Below, piece after piece: positions 13,401 through 22,994 of a DNA stretch of 64,000 bases. Source of the DNA: Nectonema munidae (Eukaryota > Nematomorpha > Nectonematoida > Nectonematidae); contig JAUIRK010000536.1 in assembly GCA_030549495.1 (NCBI GenBank), positions 62,001 through 126,000 of the forward strand, given 5' to 3'. Positions within the stretch are counted from its first letter, which is position 1. The number at the start of each line of letters is the position of its first letter. The position numbers and the translations under genes were made by a program. The notes below the pieces were generated by a model. It had not been told where the DNA came from. It did no database searches and was given only the letters and a program-made list of their open reading frames with translations.

Positions 13401-16400
13401 TTTTCCAGTTGAGCACGATTAGCGTCCTGTGTTTGCCCTGAGTGGTTAAACTTCTCTAAAACATAAGCCTTTTTTCAGCCAATCGAATATCATCAACCGC
13501 AAATAACAACAACAATGACAAAGCTCATCAAGTTTTGGCAAATTGCTCCAAAGCCTCCACACATTCATGCCCATTGATGTCCATGACTTCTGTCAAAGAG
13601 GATGAAGCTAAAAAGTCTTTCTTCAAAAATTCAAAGCTGTCTTTTGAAACTCCTCTCTCTTTTGTTACTCAGTTTAAAAAAAAGGTTAGTCGACAGTCTT
13701 CAGCTAATCGGAATTCTACATCCACCGCAGTTGCTTATGATGACAGCATTACCTACATCAACAAGATATCCTGTCTCAAAGTACAACCTGAAATGCTTGA
13801 AATTGCAAAACTTTTGAATCGTAAGTTTTTTTTGACATTCATCTCCTTTTTTTAATACGTCACGAAGAAAAAAGCATCGATTTTGGACAACTTTTCAAGT
13901 TCAAAATGCTAGCATTCTAAAAGTTTGCGTTTTATGCGAACAATATTATGAAAATTAAACACTACCCCTCAATTGACCCGCTTCCTCTTTCTAGAATTCA
14001 TAATTCATATTTTTTTTATGAAATAGCTATTTCTTTTTTTAATGTGGTAACTAGCCAGTGGGAAAATTGTGCGTGGGTTATGTGTTCGGAGGGGCAGGTG
14101 GTAAATTTCCGTTCAACATTTATTGCTACATAAATTCCCAATAGTAAAACCTAGATGGTTGTCTAGCGCAGACATGAGGTTGAATTTTTAACAAAAAAAA
14201 TTAATACAAGAATAACTTCAAACTTTGAAAAATGTACACTATTTGAAGATGCTTCTCTAATGCAGGTTTTACTCTGTATTGTCTGGGTTTAATTTGTATT
14301 GCATTTAATTGATAAATTGTGCCGCCTAAGCTCGACTGGCCTTCCCTCCACCCCTCTTAGTCCATCCCGCCCTAAATTCTGTGCTACATCAACATTTTAG
14401 AAGAGCGAAAACAGGCGGAGAGTGAGAAGATGGATATTCCTTTTTGCAGTGATTTCATTGACTTTTCCCTACTTAAAAACTTGAAATTTGCGACGTTCAT
14501 TTTTTCAAATTTTCTCATCTCTCTCACTTTTCCAGGTAAAACGTTTTTTTTTTAAATTTATTTAAACAGATTTGTTAAATTCATTATGCATTTAAGCACA
14601 GTAAACATGCTTTAATTTCGGATGTAATTTTTGTACCAATAAAAATACCTAGGCTCTTATAATTTGCTTTCTTATATTTCCTCGAGTTTATATTTCCTTC
14701 AGTTCGGTAATGGCTTTTTTGCAAAAGATAAAAAAAAACATAAAATAGAGATATTGGAGTTCTTCATAAAACTTTGATGCTTGTGTCTTTTTCGATGATT
14801 CAATCATTCAATTTTTATACCTTTGACAATGCCAATATACAATACTTGGATTATTATTGGTTAAATTTTTTTGAGAAAATGTTCTATCGAATAAGATATA
14901 AAGCAAAAGATCTAAAAATTAATTATTTTGAACATAAATCAAATTAAATATTAATCTAAATTAAATATTAAATATTAAGTATAAAAATATTAGGACTTTG
15001 CAAATTTTAAACCTCCGAAATAAAAGGTTCACTGTAATTTCATCGTGGTAATTTCATCGCATAGTAAATTCATCGTGATTCAATACATCGTCGGTATTTT
15101 CATCGTACAGTAATTACATCGTTATACTAATTTTATGCTTGACGCTCAATGTTTTTTTTTGTAAATATCCCTTTATAATTTTTTTAAGTTTATTACGAAG
15201 TTTTGTAAATGTTCTTAATAACATTAAAAAACTAATTCTTAAATATAAGGTTTTCATATTATCAGCCTATAATGACAAAATAAAACAATATCTCTTTCTG
15301 ACTTAAATAGCCTTGAAATATGTTTAAATTTCTTATTATTTAAGGAAAATTAAAAAAAAGTATCAAATTTAATTTAAAAAAATAATATGTAAGTTTTTTT
15401 AGTTTCATAAAAATCCCCCTAACCTATTTTAACCTTCGACTTTTCAGTCATTATTTGGTATATTATATCTAAAAATAATCATTTGTTTTTTTAATAAAAA
15501 ACTTTATTTTTAAAAAAAAATACCAATTTATATATGTAATAAATTATTCCATATTTCAAAAAGATTATTGAGATCACTAATTCATTACAAATTGGAAAAA
15601 TCGAAACAATCTAAAAAAATACCTTTAAGGTAATCATTTAGGTCACGATTTTCAAAATCATTGACAATGCGCCGTATATGCGGTTACTCCATAAATCTCG
15701 CGATGTAATCACTATACGATGAAAATACTTAACGATGAAAATACCAACGATGTATTGCATCACGATGAATTTACTATACGATAAAATTTCCACGATGAAG
15801 TTACCACGATGAAATTACCGGATACCGAAATAAAAGAACATAATTTCAAAATTCGTGAAATGACACAAAAAAATTTGTTCGATGTTTTAACGAATGCATT
15901 CATTCAATGATGACGTATCTCTAACATCCAAATTTTTAAGGAATCATCATAATCATGCCGCCATTTGCTGAAGAAAGGAACGTAGAAGATCATATGATTC
16001 CTTATTTGCTTAGTTCATTTGGTATGAATACCTTTTATTGCCATATTTATTTGTAGCTCCATAGAACTTTTGTTAGTCCTGAAATTTAGGACATGTTGCT
16101 TGTAAATCAAAGCCAAGCGTTAGCGATCTTTCTTTCAGCCCGGTACGACTTCTCCTCAATTGACTATTATTATTGATCAAATGGACTTTTTGTCAAATGA
16201 TTATTTCGTCGAACTAACTTTTCTTTGATTATCTGTTTTGCATTTGCTTGAATTCAAAGGATTCCTTATTTTAACCTCTTAACAGTCAGAGTCGACTATA
16301 GTCGACTTTACAAAAATTTGAATCGTCTGCATTTACCTGTTTTGCATTTGCTTGAATTCACTGACCATAAAAATTCAAAGGATTCCTTATTTTAACCGGT

Positions 16401-19400
16401 TAACAGTCAGAGTCGACTTTACAAAAATGTGAATCGTCTGCATTTATCAATGCTTTTTAATACAAATCTTCTGCTTTACATTAGATGTCGTCTGATTATT
16501 CTGGTCGTTAATGTGTTAAATTGTAACATAACACTTATCAGGATTGCCGAGTCGGAAGCAAAATAACCAAATCTAACTCTGACTCCTAATACTAACTTAA
16601 TAAAGTGAACGCCAACTCTTTCACTTCCGCCATCGACTAAGGAAATAGCACTCAGTATGCTTACAGAAAGTTAACAATTTTTTTCATTATTTTTCAATAC
16701 TTAAAAAATTCGACTCCAACTTCTAAATTTTATTAGATACCCACTTGTACTCCGATTTCTATCCCTTTTAAAGATACGACTTTAACTTGGTCGTGACTGG
16801 ACATTTATCCGAACTGACCCTTAGCCGAATAGACACTTCACCGAAAATATACATTCAATTTGGCAATTGTTATAGACGTTGATTTACTTCCAGTAAGTTT
16901 GCAAGCTTGTGCATTAGCGTAATTTGTTTTCCTTTTCTATTCTTACACAAATTATGTGATGAATATTCTACTGGAAGCTACCTTGCCAAATCTCTTTTGA
17001 TATGACATACCTAATTATAAATCTACAGCTTTATTTTATTTTATTATGTTATTTCTAACTTCTATACACAAATGATGTGATGAATAACTTATTTACTGGA
17101 AGCTACCTTGCCAAGTTTGTTTTGATGCTTCTACGTTTGTTATGACTAGTTGCTAGTCTTGTTCGGTGCCTTTACTTATTCATATGCATTACTGAAAAAA
17201 TTAGCCCACAAACATGAATCGTACCAAATATATCTAGAACCATTGAGGCTAAATAAGTTTTTTCGAAACGAGATAATCTGCGAATTTGGTTGTATTGAAA
17301 ATAGAGTCTCAATGCCAGCTTTAAATCTGATGATATTTCTGATAGATCGAGTGTAAAAGAAGAAAATGGAAATCTCAAGGTCTTTGAATATTTTGCTGAA
17401 AATACTCAATGGGTCGCATCTTAGTTCTTCGCCGAACGGAAGCGCTCCGTGGGCCGTATGTTTAGCACCCCTCTTCTATAGTCATCTGAGATTGTCATTA
17501 GATTTATCAGCTAATTAGTAAGTTTAGAAAACAGTTTCGATGTAACGTTCATTTTACGAATTAGCCCATAATGCTTCATGCTTTATACCTCGCTTAAACA
17601 ATAAGAAATCTCTCTTTCTGACACTAATTATCTGGAACTTAATTAAAATAACATATGCTATCAAAGCCAAAAATTAGATTCTTTAAGTTATATGAAAGTT
17701 GTTTTCTAGCATTAGAAAATTGTACATATCATTTTCAAAGAATGATATTACAAAATCGATGCCAGGTTCTAGATTATACAATTACATCTCATTTTTGTAT
17801 TTCGCTATGAGAAGACGCCTTTAAAATTCAACTCCATCATCACATGCGATAGCAGCAATTTTTAAGATTTTTCTATGATTTCTTTATATCCACCTGATTG
17901 TTTTTTTCAACGAGTTTTATATTTGATTGTAGCGGAATATTTTAATTTTACCTTACAGAGTTTTCGTTACAATTTATTGAAGTTGTGTTTTCTTCTTCAT
18001 TACTAATCACAAAAAATACATTCATTTACATTTACACAATAAGGTTTGTGTGATATCCTTGGACGTCTTTTCATTGGCTGCTTCCTTTCCAAATTTTACA
18101 AAAACCCGTGGCAAATTTTCACGCTCATCACCTTCCTCTTTTCACTCACCACCTTCACTCTCTACTGGTCATCCTTCAACTTTATCTCTTTCTGCGTCAA
18201 CTCCGGTGTAATCGCCTTCTTTTTCGGCGCCCAATTTTCAATGGTCTTTGCTCTTTGCTCTTCCATCGTTGACGGCAATAAGTTTCCTGATGCGATGGGT
18301 CTTTTACTCTTTGTACAAGTGCTTCCTCTTTTTCTCGGGTTGCCGTGTTTGGGTAAGCCTTTTTATCCTTTTTTCGATACCTTAAACCTAGGCCATTTTT
18401 CGTGGGCTTGGTCCTGATTTAGTTTTGTCCGCGGCCCTTATTACCTCAAATACGCTGAGAGGCAGAAGTATTGGATACATAAAAAGAGACCAATTTGTTA
18501 ATATTTTGCGATTAATCATTGATTTGTGAGCATTTATTCTCTTTCTTATCGATTAACAAATAAATGAGCGAATAACATTGGAGCAACTAGATCGTGAGTA
18601 TAACCAAATCACGCCTTTACTCCCACAAACGTTTGTCATCTCTTTATTGCTGTGTTACTTGATCGTCAATGTAGTGGAATCTATGGAATATAGTGGTCAA
18701 TTACCCGTCCTCCATTGATTCTTACCTTTGCCACTAGCCAACCTTATGATTCCTATGTTTCGAGGCAGGCGAGAAATGAATGGAGGGACCAACGATCCTT
18801 ATGTTTCTATTGAATCGAGAAATGGATAGGGGTGGGACCAGTCACAAATATTCTTTATGTATCCAATATTTTTGCGTTTCGCTCTCTATTTATCGATGCG
18901 ACTGCCCTTTCTCCCTTGAGATAAATATATTTATACGCTTTCTATTTAACTTTGCCTCCCTCTCCTGTGCTTAGATTCTAGCGACGGGCGATGATTTTGA
19001 GATCATATAATGCTGATAAAAAGTAAAGGACGTTCGGTTTAAATGATGTGTTAGATGTTAACTATACATTAGTGTGTTCACATGAGAGTTGATTCTTTGT
19101 CTCCCTCTTACAATATAATTCTTTCTTATCCTTCATTTTTGCCATATATCGCGTATTGGCTTCGAATGCTAAAAAGCTATACAAGGTATATTTAAACCCT
19201 TATAATTTTTTATCCGAAATCTTTTCAGTTCTTACTCTACTCAAAGATACATCCATGGTTGAGAAAGATTTTACAAAAAATTTCCACTTTCCGATTGCTC
19301 ATTTGGGTAATATTAGTGATGCATGCTAAAACAGTATTTCCCAAACTTTTCTTCCTCATGCCTCCTTAGACACAATTATTTTAAAGAAATATTTCTTTAC

Positions 19401-21252
19401 ACAAGTTTGGTGTTTTGAATTCCAGGTTTAAATACTCGGCTTGGTATTACTGAAACTAATTCTGCTATCACACAACTCTCAAATGATCTTATACGCTTTC
19501 CTTCATCACCTAAAATTTTATTTACAACACTTAATCGATTTTCTACGATACAATCTGTGGGAAAGATTAAAATATTTAATGACTGGAATAGTGAGAAGAG
19601 GATTTAAGTTTTTTTCATATTCAAAATTTGTAGCTACTTACTTATATGCATTATTTTTCAAAATATTGCTATCATGTAAATTATACAAAATTTTTCTTTG
19701 TTTCAATCAAGAAAATACGTAATACTTTTTATTTGTGACTTTTCACAGCACCCCTGACAATTTTTAAAAATGGCTGTTTGGGTTTTGCCATTAAAAGCTC
19801 GTCAGCTACGCTTGGTACATTCCCTGCTTGTTATATGCCAACAAAAGTGATAAAAGATACTCGGTCATGGTAGTGCCGGAAGTGTGCTTGCATGGTATCT
19901 GTGCTGTCTTGACTTTTACTTTTGAGTCGTGTGTACAGAGCGTATCTGATGCCTTGAATAGGCAAAACGTCCTGTGTGTGGTATACGTTGTATCGCTCAT
20001 CACTCTGTTTTATGACGTACCTTTAGTACTGATTATTATATAATTCTAATTATCGTAATAAACCTGACTTTTCTTTGAAAATCGGGAGTGAAATTGTAGG
20101 CTGACAAAACTAAAATGTGTTAAAAATTTTATGATTAAAAGTTTTTGCATCAAGTGAGAAGTAAAAGCGCTGGAAGATCGAAGTAATTCTTTTTATCCAG
20201 AATATCAACAAGAAAATAAGTGATAAATGCTGTAAATATGTTTGTAGGAATCATTTAATTAATATGGTGTGTATCTTGCTATAGTTGTTCTTCACATGTT
20301 TCTTCTTTTGTATAAAACTATTGACGCGTTTAAATAAAATCTATGCCGATTTTTCATAAGATAAATAAAAATATAACGAGTTGTATGTAGTTACATACAA
20401 CTGATGTTTCATTGATATGATACCAATGAACAGCCAAGTCTCCGGACGCTAAGCACCTGGGTGCAAATCTGATTCTAAGAAGACTATAAAAGTGTATACA
20501 TTTAGGTATTTCAAAGGAGTCCCAGTGTGAGGGAGAAGGTTTTGGTTTAAAATATAAATCAGCATCCTTAAAATGTAGTCCAAAGCGTCAACAACACACT
20601 CATGATACACATGATAATTTCTTTAATCATAGAATTTATAGCTTTTTTCTAACGTTACTTTTACCTTTTAAGGGAGCGAATTTTTTTGAAATGTCAAAAT
20701 CCGAAAATATGTAAGTTCAGTAAGACCATCATAATTTAGAGGTGGCATATTGAGCTCATCAAACCAAACAGAAAGTACCCGCCGAATAAAAAAAATCTAT
20801 TTTTACTTTGGCCATCATAATATTAAACTTACGTGTATTTAAAAATGGCTCCGTTATAATAAAATTTTGTTTGTTTGTTTATAAATATGTTTCTTTCCTT
20901 TTTTGTGTATTTTGGTGACGATTAGAAGGTAAATTATGAAAAAACTTTTTCTTCATGAGAATTTTAATATAAGATGCCTTTACTCCTTTGACAAACAGAA
21001 TTATAAAGACTGTGACAGGAGTTCTCAAAGGAAAGAATTATAAAAAAAGCCTGAACTTCTAATATTATGATATCAACTGGTTACTGTGAGATTATTTACC
21101 TGCTGCGCTTTTTAGGCTTGGTACACGATTACTTCAACACATTCGCCGTCTCATATTTCCTGATTTCAGGCTTGCTCTTACTTTCTTCTTTAAACATGTT
21201 TTGTTATCATTCCATTTCCAACAAAAATGCATCCTCATCCAATTCCGTCTAA
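1324..21252 (+). CDS. SLC16-like (monocarboxylate transporter family) MFS protein, 5' incomplete, nine exons
   Basis: Gene-level entry. Exons: 1324-1467, 6898-7062, 7127-7191, 8272-8392, 9836-10072, 13479-13820, 14401-14535, 18044-18352, 21116-21252. Every junction is GT-AG and every splice phase matches, giving one frame of about 550 residues ending at TAA 21250. The order of motifs follows SLC16: GVFTGVGLGLMFTPSF with YFDSKKYLANS (helices 4-5), a long cytoplasmic loop, SDFIDFSLLKNLKFATFIFS before helix 7, GLCDILGRLFIG (helix 8), and GLVHDYFNTFAVSYFLISG (helices 11-12). SLC16 proteins move monocarboxylates, aromatic amino acids or thyroid hormones across membranes, some proton-coupled; the substrate cannot be told from sequence. 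The central loop, about 230 residues with acidic and Ser/Asn-rich parts, is long for the family. The N-terminal ~50 residues are missing. The next gene starts 6 kb downstream on the same strand. Confidence 0.85.
1773..2291. mobile_element. hAT-type MITE, 519 bp, perfect 8-bp target duplication
   Basis: Terminal inverted repeats CAGGGATGTCCAAC (left) and GTTGGACAACCCTG (right) bound the element. GACTAGGC is repeated exactly at 1765-1772 and 2292-2299, the 8-bp target duplication typical of hAT insertion. Both subterminal regions carry a 'gggccgc' block. The interior is AT-rich with an ATA microsatellite at about 2130-2150 and no transposase. It lies in the first intron of the SLC16-like gene. 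The intact duplication suggests a moderately young insertion. Confidence 0.9.
2598..2735 (+). repeat. Probable tRNA-derived SINE remnant
   Basis: A polymerase III B-box-like GGTTCGATCC lies at 2637-2646, with a weak A-box-like CTAGCTCC about 40 bases upstream. It is followed by a stretch (about 2690-2735) running GTGTCTTCTCGATG to ACGTTACCTTTACC, which resembles the conserved core of many invertebrate tRNA SINEs. No target duplication was found. Confidence 0.42.
3160..3234 (+). repeat. Five 15-bp terminal iterons of the MULE
   Basis: Five consecutive 15-mers share the frame GAcayTTCATCaCaC: 3160-3174, 3175-3189, 3190-3204, 3205-3219, 3220-3234. The outermost copy is the one mirrored at the right terminus (about 5440-5453). 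In DNA transposons such arrays are usually transposase binding sites; that role is inferred here. Confidence 0.85.
3434..5183 (-). pseudogene. Broken FLYWCH-MULE transposase
   Basis: N-terminal part (about 4675-5183): SIRWRCTEYQKNRCNTFITT with a following H-x-H, the C/H spacing of an FLYWCH finger. Central part (4122-4673): WIADGAFKVVPSLFYQLYTL (first catalytic Asp), LDFEIAPMTEF (second Asp) and KGCFFHLPQSVYRK, the CxxH block of MULE transposases. C-terminal part (3623-4110): TTNAVEG, with an in-frame stop right after it, then HPTILTFLDGI; 3434-3616 is the tail. At least one stop and several frame changes break it. The first stretch is also disturbed by a 27-bp inverted repeat at 5002-5061. 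Confidence 0.8.
5002..5061. repeat. Perfect 27-bp inverted repeat inside the FLYWCH coding region
   Basis: Left arm 5002-5028 and right arm 5035-5061 are exact reverse complements separated by TATTCG. The core unit AACACCAAGGTGTT recurs at 5013-5026 and 5097-5110, in inverted form at 5037-5050, and as a fragment at 5072-5079. The peptide CEYKHLGVV therefore repeats in this part of the transposase. It looks like templated or slippage duplication after decay. Confidence 0.9.
5956..6439. mobile_element. Non-autonomous long-TIR element with TTTTACGT iterons
   Basis: Left end TAGAACCTACATTTTACGTA and right end ACGTAAAACGTAGGTTCTA are inverted repeats. Inside the left end, (C)CTGATTTTACGT-type units of about 15-16 bp occur three times (5964-6011). 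The right end carries TTTTACG again at about 6370-6395 plus a small hairpin (CCGTTCGG/CCGAACG). No transposase and no convincing target duplication were seen. The architecture resembles the neighbouring MULE, but the class is not proven. Confidence 0.72.
6440..6897. other. AT-rich intron sequence, nothing recognised
   Basis: End of the intron before exon B. It ends in the acceptor TTTTTTGTTGCTACCAG at 6897. No coding signal or element end was seen. Confidence 0.5.
6898..7062 (+). CDS. SLC16-like gene, exon B (helices 4-5)
   Basis: Acceptor CTACCAG at 6891-6897; donor CTCAG|GTATTG after 7062. It encodes GVGLGLMFTPSFILTLSYFDSK, the family's 'GxGxG...P...YF.K+R.LA' block, then KYLANSICVIGNAVGLFVWP. 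This is the strongest SLC16 signature in the gene. Enters and leaves in phase 1. Confidence 0.88.
7127..7191 (+). CDS. SLC16-like gene, exon C (helix 6)
   Basis: Acceptor TTCTTTTTAG at 7117-7126; donor GCA|GTAAGT after 7191. It encodes GLFLILAAISAQSIPVSLLY, the sixth helix, which in SLC16 proteins is followed by the big cytoplasmic loop. The intron before it is only 64 bp. It leaves in phase 0. Confidence 0.85.
7192..8271. other. AT-rich intron, nothing recognised
   Basis: Intron between exons C and D. It has a short TACA microsatellite at about 7845-7860 and several A/T runs. No gene or element end can be supported. Confidence 0.5.
8272..8392 (+). CDS. SLC16-like gene, exon D (start of cytoplasmic loop)
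   Basis: Acceptor TTTTTCCAAAG at 8261-8271; donor AAAAGA|GTATGC after 8392. It encodes a hydrophilic stretch (IPEEKETDKVCLFAKNDPEM, then a Ser/Asn-rich part). It is not conserved on its own and is accepted because it is open and its phases (0 in, 1 out) fit both neighbours. Confidence 0.65.
8393..9835. repeat. Intron with decayed hAT-like end(s)
   Basis: At about 8667-8745, a block beginning CCGGATTAACATAGCAGCAG and running into GCTGCTACAGGCCCCGCGCT resembles the ends of hAT-related elements. A second copy of the CTGCTACAGGCCC block lies at about 8915. The repeats are diverged and no transposase was seen. The rest of the intron is AT-rich with nothing recognised. Confidence 0.35.
9836..10072 (+). 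CDS. SLC16-like gene, exon E (acidic loop)
   Basis: Acceptor GATTAG at 9830-9835; donor ATGATGA|GTAAGT after 10072 is a near-perfect consensus. It encodes a loop rich in Asp and Glu (DVADEEDDILEDLDHPFLDE) followed by a Lys/His/Ser-rich part ending KKARKISDMM. Phase 1 in and out. The acidic cluster is unusually strong for this family; it may be a protein-interaction or trafficking signal (inference). Confidence 0.75.
10909..11620 (+). mobile_element. Decayed hAT element, ZBED5/SCAND3-like transposase N-terminal half
   Basis: The left end CAGTGATTTTCAAAC at 10909 has the classic hAT terminal form. From the ATG at 11169 the reading MKYDDSYLKFGF, then a broken zinc-finger region (VKKHLEMKHFCSVNKTIDYF), then in another frame ASFEVSKIVLL and SDNIGEQLMLPCYQDIIL, follows the order of ZBED5-type hAT transposases. 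Several frameshifts and stops are present. The right end was not identified; a G-run at about 12210 may mark another insertion. It sits in the SLC16-like intron E/F. Confidence 0.68.
11621..13478. other. AT-rich intron, no gene
   Basis: A B-box-like TTGTTCGATTC at about 11758 hints at a SINE fragment, and an 11-G run followed by TGTGCTAAAGC lies at about 12210. Otherwise this is AT-rich intron, ending in the acceptor CTTTTTTCAG at 13478. Confidence 0.4.
13479..13820 (+). CDS. SLC16-like gene, exon F (Ser/Asn-rich loop)
   Basis: Acceptor CCTTTTTTCAG; donor GAATC|GTAAGT after 13820. It encodes NRISSTANNNNNDKAHQVLA, then Ser/Thr/Lys-rich sequence, and ends EMLEIAKLLN. It is open over its full length, and phases (1 in, 1 out) match the neighbours, creating the codon CAA with exon G. 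Low-complexity loop, probably cytoplasmic and poorly conserved. Confidence 0.75.
14401..14535 (+). CDS. SLC16-like gene, exon G (helix 7)
   Basis: Acceptor ACATTTTAG at 14392-14400; donor CCAG|GTAAAA after 14535. It encodes QERKQAESEKMDIPFCSDF, then IDFSLLKNLKFATFIFSNFL, a clear match to the SLC16 'fDxSLLkxpxFlLfalSNFLtslgf' block that opens the second half of the fold. Phase 1 in and out. Confidence 0.9.
15027..15824. mobile_element. MULE-like non-autonomous element, 798 bp, 12-bp target duplication, TTTCATCG iterons
   Basis: CCGAAATAAAAG is repeated exactly at 15015-15026 and 15825-15836. Inside are inverted ends of about 100 bp. From the left, GTAATTTCATCG-type units recur about six times at 13-17-bp spacing (15034-15130). 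The right end mirrors them with CGATGAAATTAC-type units (about 15695-15818). The 560-bp interior is AT-rich with no transposase. Duplication length and terminal iterons fit Mutator-like elements. Lies in the SLC16-like intron G/H. Confidence 0.85.
16171..16215 (+). repeat. Iteron-type element end
   Basis: GGACTTTTTGTCAAAT (16183-16198) followed by GATTATTTCGTCGAACT (16199-16215) are 16-17-bp units in tandem, like the termini of the iteron-ended elements elsewhere in the window. The partner end was not found. Confidence 0.45.
16222..16395. repeat. Tandem duplication containing a partial TTAA MITE
   Basis: The segment starting TCTGTTTTGCATTTGCTTGA and running to GGATTCCTTATTTTAACC occurs at about 16223-16276, and again with a short insertion at about 16337-16397. 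Between them lies the first 63 bases of a TTAA MITE (16275-16337) homologous to the full copy at 16396-16515. A duplication of about 120 bp spanning the MITE boundary explains this. Confidence 0.75.
16396..16515. mobile_element. piggyBac-type MITE, family A, 120 bp, TTAA duplication
   Basis: TTAA at 16392-16395 and 16516-16519 flank an element opening CCGGTTAACAGTCAG and ending GGTCGTTAATGTG. Internal words include AGTCGAC, TCGTCTGC and ATACAAATCTTCTGC. In reverse complement it matches the copies at 56701-56820 and 62091-62219. No coding capacity. Confidence 0.85.
16799..16847 (+). repeat. Iteron-type element end, three units
   Basis: GGACATTTATCCGAACT, GACCCTTAGCCGAATA and GACACTTCACCGAAAA follow each other without gaps (16799-16847). 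The shared pattern GACayTTxxCCGAA relates it to the termini at 33344 and 3160. No opposite end was identified. Confidence 0.5.
16848..18043. other. AT-rich intron, nothing recognised
   Basis: It contains a diverged direct repeat (CACAAATTATGTGATGAATA near 16946, CACAAATGATGTGATGAATA near 17066, each followed by ACTGGAAGCTACCTTGCCAA), about 120 bp apart, of unknown nature. It ends in the acceptor for exon H. Confidence 0.5.
18044..18352 (+). CDS. SLC16-like gene, exon H (helices 8-10)
   Basis: Acceptor CACAATAAG at 18035-18043; donor TTTGG|GTAAGC after 18352. It encodes GLCDILGRLFIGCFLSKFYK, matching the family's 'GlxDixGRlxxG' motif, then two to three hydrophobic helices with FFFGAQFSMVFALCSSIVDG and DAMGLLLFVQVLPLFLGLP. 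Phase 1 in and out. This exon is noticeably richer in C than its introns. Confidence 0.9.
18353..21115. other. Last intron of the SLC16-like gene, no gene seen
   Basis: Besides the dyad repeats at 18745-18830, it holds a perfect 10-bp-arm inverted repeat (GTTGTATGTA at 20380-20389, TACATACAAC at 20392-20401) and several open stretches of 60-90 codons without any recognisable domain. Those look like chance. Confidence 0.45.
18740..18830 (+). repeat. Two copies of a TTTCG...CGAGAAA dyad repeat
   Basis: TGATTCCTATGTTTCGAGGC followed by AGGCGAGAAATGAATGGAGG (about 18746-18786), and a second diverged unit CGATCCTTATGTTTCTATTG with ATCGAGAAATGG (about 18793-18828). The same unit occurs about five times at 52377-52655. 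Confidence 0.7.
21116..21252 (+). CDS. SLC16-like gene, terminal exon I (helices 11-12 and C-terminus)
   Basis: Acceptor TGCTGCGCTTTTTAG at 21101-21115. With the preceding phase-1 G it reads GLVHDYFNTFAVSYFLISGL, matching the SLC16 'GxlxDxtgsYxxxFxxxG' pattern of helices 11-12, then a Ser/Asn-rich tail of about 20 residues and TAA at 21250-21252. Confidence 0.85.
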
Positions 21253-21635
21253 TCCATGATCCCTGTTTAGGATGTTCTTTTTTAATTTTTATTTTTCGAA
21301 TCTCATCTTGCTCAAATTCCGTCTAGCCATTCCCCTTTGCTTATAAAATTCTTTTTAATTTATTATTATAAATTTTTTACGAGTCTCATGTTTTCACTAT
21401 TTTTAAATTTTAATTTTATTAAGTTTTCGTTTTTACTTTACATACGAATATTTTAACTCTTGTTAAGTTTACTTACTTGTTTTATCAAATATTATCTCTA
21501 ACATCTCTAAACCAAAATATTTTCTTCCATTTTATATTATATAGTCTCAGTGATGTGTTATAATGTGCTCGCTTTAAAGCTTTATGTTATTGAGCCTACC
21601 TTTTAAACATATTCTCTTAAAATATGATTCAATTC

Positions 21636-21641
21636 AATAAA
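21636..21641 (+). terminator. Candidate poly(A) signal of the SLC16-like gene
   Basis: AATAAA 384 bp past the stop codon, followed within 30 bp by a T-rich tract. First canonical hexamer downstream of the stop that I noticed. Confidence 0.45.
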
Positions 21642-22994
21642 TGAATTTCGCATTTATTTTTTTTTGTTGAAAAATGCTTTGATATCGATTTGGATAACCC
21701 ATTAAATTCAAATTTAAAAAATGAATGTGGATAACCCATTCATCTACTCAATTCGTTAATTTCTTGCTTAGTTAATTAACCACTTATTTATGTTCCTTTA
21801 GTTATTTAGTTGGTTTTATCTTCTTGGATTCGTTGTCTTGACTAAAATTTTAAATTCCAGTTGGAGGATTTCAAATTGAAAGACTCTGGTTCTAGGTGCG
21901 TAAAAACTCTTTTCCTAGCTACAGACCACGCATTCACGCCCACTTAATTATTTGAGAAAGGCATATTATATAATTCAAAACTTCATCTTTGTAATTTTGA
22001 CGTTTCCAGACAAAAAGCACTTTTTGCATACAATTATCATAAGCTTTTTTAAATAACTTTTATAGTCAATTTAAATCAAATTTGATGATTTTGTTTTCTC
22101 AAAAGACTTAACCCATTTTTAAGGACAACAGAGTTATTATAAAGAAAACTATAGGAAATCTTTTCTCTTTGTTCAAAGGCAAGTATTTGTAAGGATATAT
22201 TGATTACGAAGGTAGAAATTTTGTTTCTAAATACAAGCTACCAGAGGTGGACACTGTTTATCAGAGATTTTTATATTTGAATAAGATGGCAATTTTAATA
22301 TTCTTTATTTAAAAACAAAAACTTGAATAGCTATATATAATAATTAAATGTATAGAATAATGTAAGTATTTTATAATATTAGATTTAATACATTACATTT
22401 TTTTAATTAAAATTAATTCAGTCTACGAAGACAAAAAAATATTGTTTCTTATAAATATTCTTAAATTGTTACACCGTACAATGATCTTCCTTGCATGGTG
22501 CTTTCTCACCTATTTTCTACATTACGCAATGATGTTTGTTCTTGCACTGTTTGAAATTAAAGAACTAATTTTGATTTTTTAAAGAATTTCATTTAATAAT
22601 TGATGATATTTTAAAAGTACGGTCACTAACTTTGCAACCAGTGCTAAATTATAGAATGGCAGGGTGTTAACTGTCTATTTGTGTTCTAATTTACCTTAGA
22701 GTTCTATAAATTTGTCTTAAGTCTTAACACTCAACTTGTAAAGTACTTTCTATCGAGGAAAGTTGTGTAGGAAACTGCAGTAGAACGCACATTTTGGTTG
22801 ATAACAAGATTCGTATTGAATGAAAGTGTTTGCAACTTTCATCTTACACGGTTTCAAATTATACAAAAAATGTTTGCTTTTAGATTTTTCATTAATATCT
22901 TAGTTGCAATCAAAAAAGCTTTATTTTACAGTTTTTTATAAAGGTATCATAGAAATGTGATGAAAAGTACATAAATTACTATCTGATGTTTAAA
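21642..22994. other. AT-rich intergenic DNA
   Basis: No open segment with recognisable similarity and no element ends were seen. Contains a short repeat of GGATAACCCATT (about 21692 and 21728). Confidence 0.5.
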
